DNA of 64,000 nt from assembly GCF_007995085.1 (NCBI RefSeq), contig NZ_VOQS01000003.1:868001-932000 (forward strand). The letters run 5' to 3'. Below the pieces are notes generated by a model. It did not search any database. It was not told where the DNA came from and worked only from the letters and a program-made list of their open reading frames with translations. The stretch comes from Paraburkholderia azotifigens (GTDB lineage Bacteria; Pseudomonadota; Gammaproteobacteria; Burkholderiales; Burkholderiaceae). Shown here piece by piece: positions 43,779 to 53,314 of this stretch (its first letter is position 1; each line of letters opens with the position of its first letter). A program made the translations under genes and the position numbers.

Positions 43779-45254
43779 TCAGGCGTGCGCGCGCTTCGGC
43801 GTGACCATCGACACGACGAACGTCACGACGATATTCACGACGAGCGCGATCAGGCCGATATACAGCGGCCACGTCGAGCCGCCGACATGCAGCGCGAACA
43901 CAGGCTTGAGGCCCTGCGAAATGGCGAGCCCCGTGCCGAGCACGATGCCAACCAGCCAGCCGAGGAACAGACCCGGCGTGCTCAGACGACGCGTGTACAG
44001 CGAGAACACGATAGCCGGGAAGATCTGCAGAATCCACACGCCGCCCAGCAGTTGCAGGTCGATCGCATACTGCGTTGGCAGAAACACGATGAACAGCAGC
44101 GCGCCGAACTTCACGACGAGCGAGACGATCTTGGCCGTCGACGCTTCCTGAGCGGGCGCCATGTCCGGCGACACGATCGGGCGCCACAGGTTGCGCGTGA
44201 ACAGGTTGGCTGCGCCGATCGACATGATGGCGGCGGGCACCAGCGCGCTGATCGCAATGGCAGCCGCCGCGAAGCCCACGAACCACGACGGGAACAGCGT
44301 GCCGAACAGCGCGGGCACGATGTCGGAAGCCGACTTCACATGAATGCCGGCTGCGATCGCCATATAGCCGAGCAACGCGATCAGGCCGAGCAGCAATGTG
44401 TACGCGGGCAGGAAGATCGCGTTCTTGCGCACGGTCTTCGCCGACGAAGACGACAGCACGGCCGTCATCGTGTGCGGATACATGAAGGCCGCGAGCGCCG
44501 AGCCCAGCGCAAGCGACGCATACGCGGTGAACTGCGTCGGCTTCAGGATGATGCCCGTTGCGCCGCCTTTCGCCTGGAAGTACTGGTCGGCCGCATCGAA
44601 CACGTGACCATAGCCGCCGAGCTTCACGGGAATCAGCCACACCGCCGCGATCACGACGATATAGATCATGATGTCTTTGACGAACGCGATCATCGCGGGC
44701 GCGCGCAGACCGCTCGTGTACGTATAGAGCGCGAGGATGATGAACGCAATCACGAGCGGTGCTTCGCCCGACACGCCGAGTCCCTTGATCACGACCTGCA
44801 TGCCGACCAGCTGCAGCGCGATATACGGCATCGTCGCGACGATGCCCGTCAGCGCCACGGCTGCGGGAAACCACTTGCCGCCGTATTCGCCGTGCACGTA
44901 GTCGGCCGCCGTGATGTGGTTCTTCGCATGCGCGATCTTCCACAGCTTAGGCATCACCGCGAACACGAACGGATAGACGATGATCGTATACGGCAGCGCG
45001 AAGAAGCCATACGCGCCGACGGAATACACCAGCGCGGGCACCGCGATCACCGTATAGGCCGTATAGAAATCGCCGCCCACGAGGAACCACGAAATGATCG
45101 TGCCGAATTGACGGCCGCCGAGGCCCCATTCGTGCAACTGCGTGAGGTCGCCCGCTTTCCAGCGCGCGGCGATGAAACCCATCACTGTGACGAGCACGAA
45201 GAAGGCGATGAAGACGGTCATCGCGACCGGGCTCACAGGATTCAGATCGCTCAT
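43779..45254 (-). CDS. mctP: Sodium:solute symporter, MctP-like monocarboxylate transporter
   Basis: The 491-residue protein of the SSS family shows about 13 hydrophobic helices. The family core includes SWFLVGGDFYTAYTVIAVPA, AADYVHGEYGGKWFP and ALYTYTSGLRAPAMIAFVKD. MctP in rhizobia imports lactate, pyruvate, propionate and alanine. The start overlaps the stop of the 65-residue DUF3311 gene upstream by four bases, an arrangement typical of MctP-type symporters. Substrate is inferred from family only. Confidence 0.83.
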   Translation of the reverse strand: MSDLNPVSPVAMTVFIAFFVLVTVMGFIAARWKAGDLTQLHEWGLGGRQFGTIISWFLVGGDFYTAYTVIAVPALVYSVGAYGFFALPYTIIVYPFVFAVMPKLWKIAHAKNHITAADYVHGEYGGKWFPAAVALTGIVATMPYIALQLVGMQVVIKGLGVSGEAPLVIAFIILALYTYTSGLRAPAMIAFVKDIMIYIVVIAAVWLIPVKLGGYGHVFDAADQYFQAKGGATGIILKPTQFTAYASLALGSALAAFMYPHTMTAVLSSSSAKTVRKNAIFLPAYTLLLGLIALLGYMAIAAGIHVKSASDIVPALFGTLFPSWFVGFAAAAIAISALVPAAIMSIGAANLFTRNLWRPIVSPDMAPAQEASTAKIVSLVVKFGALLFIVFLPTQYAIDLQLLGGVWILQIFPAIVFSLYTRRLSTPGLFLGWLVGIVLGTGLAISQGLKPVFALHVGGSTWPLYIGLIALVVNIVVTFVVSMVTPKRAHA

Positions 45255-45448
45255 TTAATGCCCCGGTACACGACGTAGATCAGCAGCGACGTGAGCGGAA
45301 CCCACAGAAACTGATACCAGTAGAAGAAAGGAAAGCCTGCGAATGAAGGGCGCGTGTCGTTATAGAACGGCAGCCACAGCAACGCGATATAGGGGATCAG
45401 CAAGATGAGCCAGAGCCATGAACGGCCGGCCGGTTCGGTAGGTTCCAC
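45251..45448 (-). CDS. DUF3311 small membrane protein, symporter partner
   Basis: The 65-residue protein has two predicted membrane segments (SWLWLILLIPYIALLWLPFY and YWYQFLWVPLTSLLIYVVY). It matches the DUF3311 pattern found upstream of SSS-family symporters and overlaps mctP by four bases. A role as a small subunit or stabiliser of the transporter is likely but not proved. Confidence 0.8.
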   Translation of the reverse strand: MEPTEPAGRSWLWLILLIPYIALLWLPFYNDTRPSFAGFPFFYWYQFLWVPLTSLLIYVVYRGIK

Positions 45449-45620
45449 GTTTGTCCCTCTTTGGTCTGTCTGATTGAATCCGCCTTGCTGGTGCGCACCG
45501 CAAACAGGTGCGAGCGTGCATATTCACGCTGGCGCCCGCAAGGTACGCGCATTATCTGCGAAAACATTCATTGCTGCTGGCGCGGTACCACGCCATTGCG
45601 GGCGTGAGTATGACGCCGCG

Positions 45621-46511
45621 TTAGCGGCTTGTCGCCCTGGCGAACCGGTCGCGCAGGAACTGCGTGAACGCGCGTATCGTCACGGAAGCCTGACGATGCT
45701 GCGGATACACCGCGTACAGCGTCAACGGCGGCGAGACGTAATCGCCGAGTACTTCGACGAGCTTGCCGCTCGTCAGCGCATCGGCCACGATGAACTCCGG
45801 CAAACGCGCGATGCCGAGCCCCGCGACGGCGGCATCGCGAATCACTTCGCCGTTGTTCACGCGCAGCGGGCCGCGCACTTCGATCGTCCTGCTCGTACCG
45901 TCGACGATGTACTCCCAGCCGCTGCGACCTTCCTGTCCATAGAGCAGGCACGCATGACGCGCGAGATCGTCGGGGGTCGCAGGCGGACGGCGCGCCTTGC
46001 GATACGCGGGACTGCAACACGCGACCATGCGTATCTCCGCGAGCTTTTGCGCAATCAGCGTCGAGTCGGCGAGAGTGCCGATGCGCAGCGCCATGTCGAA
46101 GCCTTCGCCGACCACATCGACGACGCGATCGCTCAATTCCATATCGACGCGCACGTCGTGATTCGCCTTCAGAAACGCGGCGACCAGCGGCGACAGATGG
46201 ATCATGCCGAATGACATCGGCGCACTGACGCGCAACAGCCCGCGCGGGTCTGAGCGGCCCGACGTCATCGCCTGCTCCGCGTCTTCCACTTCGCCGAGGA
46301 TGCGCGTCGCGCGCTGATAGAACTCATAGCCGAGGTCCGTCACCGCGAGCTTGCGCGTATTGCGCACCAGCAGCCGCACGCCGAGGCTCGCTTCGAGCGC
46401 CATCACGCGGCGGCTCACGAACTGCTTCGACAGCTGCAGCCGGTTGGCGGCCGCCGTGAAATTGCGCGCGTCGACGGTGGTGACGAAGATTTTCAGATCG
46501 TCCAGCTGCAT
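45621..46511 (-). CDS. LysR-type transcriptional regulator
   Basis: The 296-residue protein has an N-terminal winged helix (about 3-62, DLKIFVTTVDARNFTAAANR then SKQFVSRRVMALEASLGVRL) and a type 2 periplasmic-binding effector domain. It is divergent from the pirin gene, with about 168 bases between start codons, so pirin-doxX are plausible targets. The effector residues do not identify the ligand. It belongs to the CrgA/AaeR-like LysR group common in this genus. Confidence 0.88.
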   Translation of the reverse strand: MQLDDLKIFVTTVDARNFTAAANRLQLSKQFVSRRVMALEASLGVRLLVRNTRKLAVTDLGYEFYQRATRILGEVEDAEQAMTSGRSDPRGLLRVSAPMSFGMIHLSPLVAAFLKANHDVRVDMELSDRVVDVVGEGFDMALRIGTLADSTLIAQKLAEIRMVACCSPAYRKARRPPATPDDLARHACLLYGQEGRSGWEYIVDGTSRTIEVRGPLRVNNGEVIRDAAVAGLGIARLPEFIVADALTSGKLVEVLGDYVSPPLTLYAVYPQHRQASVTIRAFTQFLRDRFARATSR

Positions 46512-46678
46512 GGTCTTTTGCCTCGCTTTGCCCGGATTGTCAATTCAAATGAGACAGTGATTCCCGTTTTAGGCAGATTATAGCCTCGCTGATTGACCTA
46601 CACTTTCATCACTGCTTCAGACAACGGCGTTGCCGGAGTCGCGAGAGGCAAACGCAATTTAATAACAGGAGAAGGGAA

Positions 46679-47404
46679 ATGATCGACATTCGCCACGCCA
46701 GCGACCGCGGCCGCGCCGAACACGGTTGGCTCAGCTCGCGCCACACGTTCTCGTTTGCGAACTACTACGACCCGAAGCAGGTCGGCTTCTCCGATCTGCT
46801 CGTGATCAACGACGACCGCGTGGCGGCGGGCCGCGGCTTCGGCAAGCATCCGCACCGCGACATGGAGATCTTTTCTTACGTGCTGGAAGGCGCACTGGAA
46901 CACAAGGATTCGATGGGCACGGGCTCCGTGATCGTCCCCGGCGATGTGCAGCTGATGAGCGCGGGCACGGGCGTCGCACACAGCGAGTTCAATCACTCGC
47001 CGAGCGACCCTGTCCACTTCCTGCAAATCTGGATCGCACCGTCCGTGAAGAACGCGACGCCGCGTTATCAGCAGGAGAATTTTTCGGCGGAAGCGAAGCG
47101 CGGAACGTTGCGCCTGGTGCTCTCCCCGGACGGCAAGGACGGTTCGCTCGAATTGCGCCAGGACGCGCGTGTATATGCCGGTCTCTTCGACGGCGATGAA
47201 ACGGCAGGCGTCGATATCGCAGCCGACCGGTATGCGTATGTGCATGTGGCGCGCGGCAGCGTGAAGGTGAACGGCGTCGAACTGGGTGAAGGCGACGGTG
47301 CGCGCATTCGCAATGAGCGCCGCCTCGAATTCACCGAAGGCAACGATGCGGAAGTACTCGTCTTCGACCTGCGCAACAACGAAGTGTCGGAACTGTGGTC
47401 CTGA
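46679..47404 (+). CDS. Pirin-family (YhhW-like) bicupin protein
   Basis: The 241-residue protein has the pirin signature GFGKHPHRDMEIFSYVLEGA, with metal-binding histidines and glutamate, followed by AGTGVAHSEFNHS. The YhhW subgroup has quercetin-dioxygenase activity in vitro, but the in vivo role is unclear. It is preceded by an AACAGGAGAAGG site. A DoxX-type gene follows after 58 bases, and the pair is divergent from a LysR gene. This pirin-DoxX arrangement suggests a redox or stress function. Confidence 0.87.
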   Translation: MIDIRHASDRGRAEHGWLSSRHTFSFANYYDPKQVGFSDLLVINDDRVAAGRGFGKHPHRDMEIFSYVLEGALEHKDSMGTGSVIVPGDVQLMSAGTGVAHSEFNHSPSDPVHFLQIWIAPSVKNATPRYQQENFSAEAKRGTLRLVLSPDGKDGSLELRQDARVYAGLFDGDETAGVDIAADRYAYVHVARGSVKVNGVELGEGDGARIRNERRLEFTEGNDAEVLVFDLRNNEVSELWS

Positions 47405-47462
47405 GCGAACCACGCCCTGGACCGATTGAATTGAATTGAACTCGACTGAAAGAGGATCGAAC

Positions 47463-47873
47463 ATGAACGCCTTTATCGGACAACGCAAGGATGCACTGCT
47501 GCTCGTTGCACGCGTGCTGCTGGTGGTGCTTTTCGTGCTGTTTGGCTGGAGCAAGCTCACAGGTTTTGCGGGCACCGAGCAATACATGGCGTCGACGGGC
47601 GCGCCCGTCCCGGCGTTGGCAGCCATAATTGCGATCGTGATGGAACTGGCAGTCGGCGTCGTGATTGCCGTGGGCTTCAAGACGCGTGCTCTGGCACTGC
47701 TGCTCGCGCTCTATACGCTCGCCACCGCGTTCATCGGCCACCACTTCTGGACGCAAACGGGCATGGAGCAATACATCAACATGATCAACTTCTACAAGAA
47801 CATCAGCATCATCGGTGGCTTGCTGCTGTTGTTCGTGACGGGTCCGGGCAAGTACTCGATCGACCGCGCATAA
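47463..47873 (+). CDS. DoxX-family membrane protein
   Basis: The 136-residue protein has four hydrophobic segments starting with LLLVARVLLVVLFVLFGWSK, and contains the DoxX landmark GTEQYMASTGAPVPA. The ATG at 47463 follows GAGGATCGAAC. DoxX proteins act in quinone-linked redox or oxidative stress complexes, but the specific partner is unknown. A good terminator follows about 30 bases downstream, closing the pirin-doxX unit. Confidence 0.87.
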   Translation: MNAFIGQRKDALLLVARVLLVVLFVLFGWSKLTGFAGTEQYMASTGAPVPALAAIIAIVMELAVGVVIAVGFKTRALALLLALYTLATAFIGHHFWTQTGMEQYINMINFYKNISIIGGLLLLFVTGPGKYSIDRA

Positions 47874-47901
47874 GCGGCGCAAGTCCTGGTCGATGTTGCC
47901 G

Positions 47902-47929
47902 AAGGGCGGCCTTTCATGGCCGCCCTTTT
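47902..47929 (+). terminator. Terminator after the pirin-DoxX unit
   Basis: AAGGGCGGCC and GGCCGCCCTT form a 10-bp stem around TTTCAT, ending in a short thymidine run. Confidence 0.85.
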
Positions 47930-48171
47930 CGTTGTGCATGAACGCGACATCGAGGCGCTTTAGGCATTAATGCAACACTCTTGTCATGTTCGCGGCGTCG
48001 TACAAATTGATGTGATAAAAGTCCGCCTGCCTGCATGAAGCCGTGCGCGCGGGTTCATAAGATTCATAAGCCGGCGAGATCGCTTGCGGCGCAAGCGCCG
48101 ATTCCGCCACCCGTCGCGCGCAACAACAACAAGCTCATGCAGTGTTCTCAACATATGAAAAGACACCACCC

Positions 48172-49308
48172 ATGACCAGGCAATTCAAGAGGACAGTGGC
48201 CGCATTCGGCGCAACGGCATGCGCTCTCGCCTGCCAGACGGCATTCGCGCAAAGCTCGGTGACGCTGTACGGCGTCGCCGACGTCGGCATTCGTTACCTC
48301 ACGCATTCGAATGCGAACAACGACGGCCGTCTCTTCATGACCAACGGCGCAATCACCAATAGCCGCTTCGGCATCAAAGGCGCGGAAGATCTCGGCAATG
48401 GCCTGAAGGCGATCTTCCAGCTGGAAAGCGGCATCGATCTGCAAAGCGGCGCGCAGTCGGACAGCAAGCGCCTCTTCAATCGCGCAGCGTATGTCGGCTT
48501 GTCCAGCCAGTACGGCACGGTCACGCTGGGCCGCCAGAAGACGCCGCTCTTCGACGTGCTCGGCGACACGTACGATCCTCTGACGGTCGGCAATTACTTC
48601 GAAAACGCATGGCTGCCCGTCGCGCTCGGCGCGGGTCTCTATGCAGACAATGCCGTGAAGTACGACGGCAAGTTCGGCGGCCTGAACGTGAAGGCGATGT
48701 ACTCGTTCGGTACGAACTCGACCTCGACGGGCGCGAACGGTTTCTCCGGCCAGATTCCAGGCCACCTCGGCGCGGGCAACATGTACGGCTTCACGGCGTC
48801 GTACTCGTTCGGCGCATTGAGCATCGCAGCGGGCGTGCAGCAGAACAGCGACAACTCGAACAACAAGCAGACCATCTACAACGCGAACGCGGTCTATGCG
48901 TTCAGCACGACAAAGATCTACGTCGGCTATCTGCATTCGAAGGACGACACGGGCTTTGTCGACAGCACGCTCTCGCAGCGCGACCTCACGCTCGGCGTCG
49001 ACATACTGAAGGGCTCGGGCCGCAAGGACGACGGTCCGTTCGCCGGCGTAACGTGGCAAGCGACGCCCGCACTGCTGCTGACGGGCGCGTTCTACTACGA
49101 CCACATGAAGAACGCAGCGATCGGCGGCGGCGCGACGGGCAGCGGCAACCGTTACACGGGCGTGGCCGTGGCGGAATACGCGCTGTCGAAGCGCACGGAA
49201 GTGTATGGCACTGTCGACTTCAACAAGGTCACGGGCGCAGCGACGGTCGAACTGCCGGGTTCGTCGAACCAGACGGGCGTGTCCGTCGGTATCCGCAACA
49301 TCTTCTGA
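48172..49308 (+). CDS. Outer-membrane porin, second copy
   Basis: The 378-residue Gram-negative porin has a signal peptide (about 1-26, ending TAFA) and the mature start QSSVTLYGVADVGIRYLTHS. Strand motifs FGIKGAEDLGNGLKAIFQLE and YVGLSSQYGTVTLGRQKTPL follow, with the terminal sequence TGVSVGIRNIF. The ATG at 48172 is chosen for the signal peptide. It has its own terminator and no operon partner. Loop regions differ strongly from the porin at 22807, suggesting different permeation specificity. Confidence 0.93.
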   Translation: MTRQFKRTVAAFGATACALACQTAFAQSSVTLYGVADVGIRYLTHSNANNDGRLFMTNGAITNSRFGIKGAEDLGNGLKAIFQLESGIDLQSGAQSDSKRLFNRAAYVGLSSQYGTVTLGRQKTPLFDVLGDTYDPLTVGNYFENAWLPVALGAGLYADNAVKYDGKFGGLNVKAMYSFGTNSTSTGANGFSGQIPGHLGAGNMYGFTASYSFGALSIAAGVQQNSDNSNNKQTIYNANAVYAFSTTKIYVGYLHSKDDTGFVDSTLSQRDLTLGVDILKGSGRKDDGPFAGVTWQATPALLLTGAFYYDHMKNAAIGGGATGSGNRYTGVAVAEYALSKRTEVYGTVDFNKVTGAATVELPGSSNQTGVSVGIRNIF

Positions 49309-49351
49309 TTGAAGGCGACGCGCACCGTACGGCGCGCGATTGCTTCAATAA

Positions 49352-49388
49352 GGCGACATGGCTTTAAAGGGCCACGTCGCCCGTTTTT
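49352..49388 (+). terminator. Second porin terminator
   Basis: GGCGACATGGC pairs with GCCACGTCGCC (one G-T pair) across an eight-base loop, followed by CGTTTTTC. Confidence 0.8.
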
Positions 49389-49482
49389 CATATCGTGCAG
49401 CACGGCATATGCACTCTGCTTACCTGTGATATACAGGGAAAACCCGTAAATCACAGTTGTTCTTTAGCAGAGCAGTACCAGC

Positions 49483-49617
49483 ATGAAACGCATTGCCGCC
49501 TTTTGTCTGACCACGTGGTCCGCCGCCGCGCTTCTCTATTTCGGCCAGCACTCCGTCGCCCTCATCGCATTGAGCGGCGTCATCGTGTTCGGCGGATACG
49601 ATCTGCTGCGCCCTTAA
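49483..49617 (+). CDS. Small single-gene membrane protein, 44 aa
   Basis: A 44-codon frame starts at ATG 49483 and ends with TAA. It encodes two short hydrophobic stretches (AAFCLTTWSAAALLYF and VALIALSGVIVFGGYDLL) ending LLRP. Codon use matches the region. It lies between the second porin terminator and the mocD-like operon, in the same direction. A small membrane protein is plausible; no family is recognised. Confidence 0.5.
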   Translation: MKRIAAFCLTTWSAAALLYFGQHSVALIALSGVIVFGGYDLLRP

Positions 49618-49793
49618 GCGCCCCTTGCTCGCGCACCTGGACTCAAGCGCCGCTCGACGCACGTTGATGGAAAGCCATCATTTTTCGACGTGAGGCTTCG
49701 CCCTCCTTCAACTATCTTTGTGCAAACGGAATCAGTTCCCGAAGCTCCCGCTGAAGGAAATCCCGCAATCACAAAGCATGAAGGAGACGCCTC

Positions 49794-50828
49794 ATGTCCT
49801 CGACTTCCGCCGTCGACGGCGGCAGCACCACCGCGCCCGGCCCCAGCGATCCCTCGTTCGACGCACGCATCGCGGAGCAGTGGTATCAGCCGCGTATCCC
49901 GCGCGCGGTGCTCAAGGAACTGATGAAGCGCGACGATGCAGCTGGCCTGCGCAACTTCGTGCCGTGGTTCGTGCTGCTCATCGCGTCGGGTGCGTTAGCG
50001 GCGTTCACATGGGGCACCTGGTGGGCCGTGCCCGCTTTCTTCGTGTACGGAACGATCTATTCTTCGAGCGACGCGCGCTGGCATGAGCTGTCGCACGGCA
50101 CGCCATTCAAGACGCGCTGGATCAACGACGCCTTCTATCACCTGTCGTCGTTCATGACGATCCGCGAGGGCTACTGGTGGCGCTGGAGCCATGCGCGCCA
50201 TCACACGCACACGTACTTCCAGACACGCGACCCGGAAATCCAGGTGACGCGTCCGACGCAAGTGCTGCCCATCATCGCGGATTTCCTCGGGCTGGTCGGC
50301 TGCACGCTCGAAATCAAGAAGATCGTGCGTCATGCGTTCGGCCGCGTCGATGCCGCCACCGATGCGTTCTTACCCGCCAGCGAAAAGCCAAAAATGATCT
50401 GGTCGTGCCGCATCTATCTGGCCGTCGTGATCGGCACGATCGCACTCGCGATCGCGCTGCACAGCTTCCTGCCTCTGATGTTCGTCTGGACGCCCCGCTT
50501 CTACGGCGGCTGGCTGCATCAACTGCTCGGTCTGACGCAGCATGCCGGTCTCGCCGTCAATGTGAAAGACCATCGGCTCAATACGCGCACCGTGCACACC
50601 AACTTCGTGTTCCGCTTCCTGTATCTGAACATGAACTATCACCTCGAACATCATCTGCTGCCGATGGTGCCGTTCCATGCGCTGCCGCGCCTTCACGAAG
50701 CGATCAAGGACCAGTTGCCGCCCGCGTATCCAAGCGTGTATGCCGCGTATCGCGAGATGTTGCCCGCGCTGTGGAAGCAACGCACGGATCCGACGCATGT
50801 GATCGAGCGAAGCATTCCCGCTGCCTGA
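49794..50828 (+). CDS. mocD: Membrane fatty-acid desaturase-type hydroxylase, MocD-like
   Basis: The 344-residue membrane di-iron protein has the three histidine boxes of the desaturase/alkane hydroxylase fold: WHELSHGTPF near 99, HARHHTHTYF near 136, and MNYHLEHHLLP near 282. Several helices lie between them. It is the first gene of a tightly spaced unit with a Rieske ferredoxin, ferredoxin reductase and TIM-barrel protein, the same combination as rhizopine mocD-mocE-mocF of Sinorhizobium, where MocDEF oxidatively demethylates 3-O-methyl-scyllo-inosamine. A fatty-acid or alkane hydroxylase cannot be excluded from this gene alone. Confidence 0.78.
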   Translation: MSSTSAVDGGSTTAPGPSDPSFDARIAEQWYQPRIPRAVLKELMKRDDAAGLRNFVPWFVLLIASGALAAFTWGTWWAVPAFFVYGTIYSSSDARWHELSHGTPFKTRWINDAFYHLSSFMTIREGYWWRWSHARHHTHTYFQTRDPEIQVTRPTQVLPIIADFLGLVGCTLEIKKIVRHAFGRVDAATDAFLPASEKPKMIWSCRIYLAVVIGTIALAIALHSFLPLMFVWTPRFYGGWLHQLLGLTQHAGLAVNVKDHRLNTRTVHTNFVFRFLYLNMNYHLEHHLLPMVPFHALPRLHEAIKDQLPPAYPSVYAAYREMLPALWKQRTDPTHVIERSIPAA

Positions 50829-50859
50829 CCCGTCGAACAACAAATTGGAGGAGACAGCC

Positions 50860-51207
50860 ATGAGCGTCGAAACGAATGCAAAGATTCACTGGATTGCCGC
50901 CTGCGCACCCGACGATATCGACGAAGAAGACGTGATGCGCTTCGATCACGATGGCGCGAGCTACGCGGTCTATCGCATTGCTGAAGGCTTCTATGCATCG
51001 GACGGCTGGTGCACGCACGAGCATGCGCATCTCGCGGACGGCTTCGTCGTGAATCGCGAGATCGAATGCCCGCTGCATCAGGGGCGTTTCGACATTCCAA
51101 GCGGCAAGGCAAAGAGCGCGCCTGTGTGCGTGCATCTGAAGACGTATCCGGTACGCGTCGAAGACGGCGAGGTTCTGCTTGGCCTTCCCGTGCAGGATGC
51201 ATCATGA
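50860..51207 (+). CDS. mocE: Rieske [2Fe-2S] ferredoxin, MocE-like
   Basis: The 115-residue Rieske ferredoxin has cluster ligands in CTHEHAHLADG and CPLHQGRFD, the C-x-H and C-x2-H pattern. The soluble size suits an electron carrier between the reductase and the hydroxylase. The ATG at 50860 follows GGAGGAGAC; a frame start five codons upstream is less likely. The stop overlaps the ATG of the reductase gene (ATGA), so the three proteins are made in a coupled manner. Confidence 0.88.
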   Translation: MSVETNAKIHWIAACAPDDIDEEDVMRFDHDGASYAVYRIAEGFYASDGWCTHEHAHLADGFVVNREIECPLHQGRFDIPSGKAKSAPVCVHLKTYPVRVEDGEVLLGLPVQDAS

Positions 51208-52451
51208 GCACACAGACCGCGATGGTGATTGTCGGCGCAGGTCAATGCGGCGTGCGCACGGCCGCCGCGCTGCGCGAGAACGGCTGGGACGGCGAGATTA
51301 CATTGCTCGGCAACGAAGGCACGGCGCCGTACGACAGGCCGCCGCTGTCGAAAGCCGTTCTGCTCGGCGATCGCAGCACTGCGCAATGCGCGTTTTATGA
51401 CGACGCGTTCTATCGCGACCAGCGCATCGACTTGCGGGTCGACGCGTCCGTGCGGCAAATCGATCGAGGCGCGCGCAAGGTCGTGTTGCACGATGGCGGC
51501 AGCATCGACTATCAGCGTCTTCTCATCGCAACGGGCGCCGAACCGAGGCGGCTCGACGTACCGGGTGCGCAACTGCGGGGCGTGCATTTGCTGCGCACTG
51601 CCAGCGATGCCAACGTGCTCGCCGGCGAACTGCAGCCTTCACGGCGCATTGCAATTGTCGGCGCGGGTTTCATCGGGCTCGAAGTCGCGGCGTCCGCGGT
51701 TGCGCGCGGTTGCGAAGCGGTCGTCATCGAAGCGGGGGCACGCGCGTTGATGCGCGCCGTGCCTGAAGTGGTCGCGGGCTATCTGATCGAACGGCATCGG
51801 CAGATGGGCGTGCAAGTTCATTTTGGCGCGCAGATTGAACGCCTGCTCGGCCGCACGCACGTAACAGGCGTGAAGCTGAAGGACGGCACGCAGATCGACT
51901 GCGATTGCGTCGTGGTCGGCATCGGCGTGAAGCCGCGCACGGAACTCGCGGAAGCGGCGGGCATCGATGTCGCCGATGGCATCGCCGTCGACGACACCTT
52001 GCGCACGAACGACCCGCACATCTTCGCAGCGGGCGACGTGTGTTCCTTTCCGCATCGTCTTTTCAGGCGGCGCATGCGGCTCGAATGCTGGAAGAACGCC
52101 GAGGACCACGCGCGCATCGTCGCGCGCAACATGCTCGAACGCGGCGAGACGTATTCGGAAGTGCCGTGGTTCTGGTCGAATCAGTACGACATGACGATTC
52201 AGATCGCCGGCATGCCCGCATTCGGCGTGCAAAGCGTCGTGCGCGAAGCGGGCGACACGTCGCGCATTTTCTTCGCGCTCGATCGCGACGGCGTGCTGGT
52301 CGGCGCAAGCGGCGTCGGCAAGGTCAGCGAGATTGCACGCGACGTGCGCGTCGCGCAGACGTTGATCGGACAGCGCGCGTGCATCGATCCGATGCAACTC
52401 GAAGATCGCAGCATCAAGCTCAAGGGACTCGTCGCAGCGGAGGCGCTATGA
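51204..52451 (+). CDS. mocF: FAD/NAD(P)-dependent ferredoxin reductase, MocF-like
   Basis: The 415-residue pyridine-nucleotide disulfide-fold reductase shows an FAD site VIVGAGQCGVRTAAALRENG, the family motif PYDRPPLSK, an NAD site IAIVGAGFIGLEVAASA near residue 150 and the FAD C-terminal GDVCSFPH. This layout is the class that reduces Rieske or putidaredoxin-type ferredoxins (RhCC/BphA4-like). It completes the electron chain NAD(P)H to MocF to MocE to MocD. The end overlaps the next gene by four bases. Confidence 0.88.
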   Translation: MSTQTAMVIVGAGQCGVRTAAALRENGWDGEITLLGNEGTAPYDRPPLSKAVLLGDRSTAQCAFYDDAFYRDQRIDLRVDASVRQIDRGARKVVLHDGGSIDYQRLLIATGAEPRRLDVPGAQLRGVHLLRTASDANVLAGELQPSRRIAIVGAGFIGLEVAASAVARGCEAVVIEAGARALMRAVPEVVAGYLIERHRQMGVQVHFGAQIERLLGRTHVTGVKLKDGTQIDCDCVVVGIGVKPRTELAEAAGIDVADGIAVDDTLRTNDPHIFAAGDVCSFPHRLFRRRMRLECWKNAEDHARIVARNMLERGETYSEVPWFWSNQYDMTIQIAGMPAFGVQSVVREAGDTSRIFFALDRDGVLVGASGVGKVSEIARDVRVAQTLIGQRACIDPMQLEDRSIKLKGLVAAEAL

Positions 52452-53314
52452 CGCAGCGGCTCGCCGTGTATCAATCGTTATGGGCGATGGAACGTCGTCA
52501 TACCGACGGCTTCGAGCGCACGCTCGAAGAGAATGTCGCGATGATCGCGCAAGCGGGCTTCGAAGGCGTGAGCACGTCGTATGGATCGCGAGAAGATGCG
52601 CGGCGTCTTTCGCAAGTGCTCGCGCAATATGGTCTGCAAATGGAAGCGCAATGCTTTCCGCGCACCGTCGACGAGCTGCGTCCGGTTCTCGAACACGCTG
52701 TCGAGTTCGGTGCGCACCATATCGACTTGCAGCCGGATGTGAGGCCGCGCCGCCTCGGCGATGCGCTCGAATTGATCGACGGCTGGCAGCGGCTCGCGGA
52801 ACAGGTGGACATTCCCGTCTACATCGAAACGCATCGCGACCGCATGACGACGGATCTGCACTTCACGCTCGACCTTCTCGATGAACGTCCCGATCTGCGT
52901 CTGCTCGGCGACCTGTCGCACTACCTCGTCGGCCGCGAATTCGCGTGGCCCGTGAACGAAGAGAACGAAGCCGCGATGCAACGAATCATTGCCCATTCGT
53001 GGGCGTTTCATGGGCGCGTCGCGAGCCGCGAGCAGGTGCAGATCGAAATTTCTTTCGAGCCGCACCGCATGTGGGTCGATCTGTTTCTACGCTGGTGGCG
53101 CGACGGTTTCGCATCATGGCGCCAGCGCGCCGCTCCCGACGACACGCTCGTCTTCACCTGCGAACTCGGGCCGAAGCCTTACGCGATCATCGGGCGTGAC
53201 GGCAACGATACGACCGACCGCTGGGCCGAATCGCTGCTGATGCGTCAATGGATACGCGATCTGTGGGATGAAGTCGCGCACGAAAAAGCACTTGCGTCAG
53301 AAGCTAATCCGTAA
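52448..53314 (+). CDS. Sugar phosphate isomerase-like TIM barrel (MocC-like)
   Basis: The 288-residue xylose-isomerase-type AP endonuclease-2 TIM barrel begins RLAVYQSLWAMERRHTDGFE and has IDLQPDVRP near residue 95, then DIPVYIETHRDRMTTDLHFT, and LGDLSHYLVGREF near residue 160, typical of the fold metal sites. MocC and IolE are related inosose-processing proteins. The ATG overlaps the reductase stop, so it is coupled to the oxygenase unit and would act on the demethylated inositol derivative. The precise reaction is unknown. Confidence 0.75.
   Translation: MTQRLAVYQSLWAMERRHTDGFERTLEENVAMIAQAGFEGVSTSYGSREDARRLSQVLAQYGLQMEAQCFPRTVDELRPVLEHAVEFGAHHIDLQPDVRPRRLGDALELIDGWQRLAEQVDIPVYIETHRDRMTTDLHFTLDLLDERPDLRLLGDLSHYLVGREFAWPVNEENEAAMQRIIAHSWAFHGRVASREQVQIEISFEPHRMWVDLFLRWWRDGFASWRQRAAPDDTLVFTCELGPKPYAIIGRDGNDTTDRWAESLLMRQWIRDLWDEVAHEKALASEANP

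Noticed and set aside
43542..45278. Long plus-strand frame antisense to the symporter
   Set aside because: Composition is dominated by Arg, His, Asp and Glu, the typical signature of an antisense shadow in high-GC DNA.
52448..53314. Naming the TIM-barrel gene iolE
   Set aside because: The rest of the iol operon is absent and the gene is fused by overlap to the mocDEF-like unit, so a MocC-like role is at least as likely.
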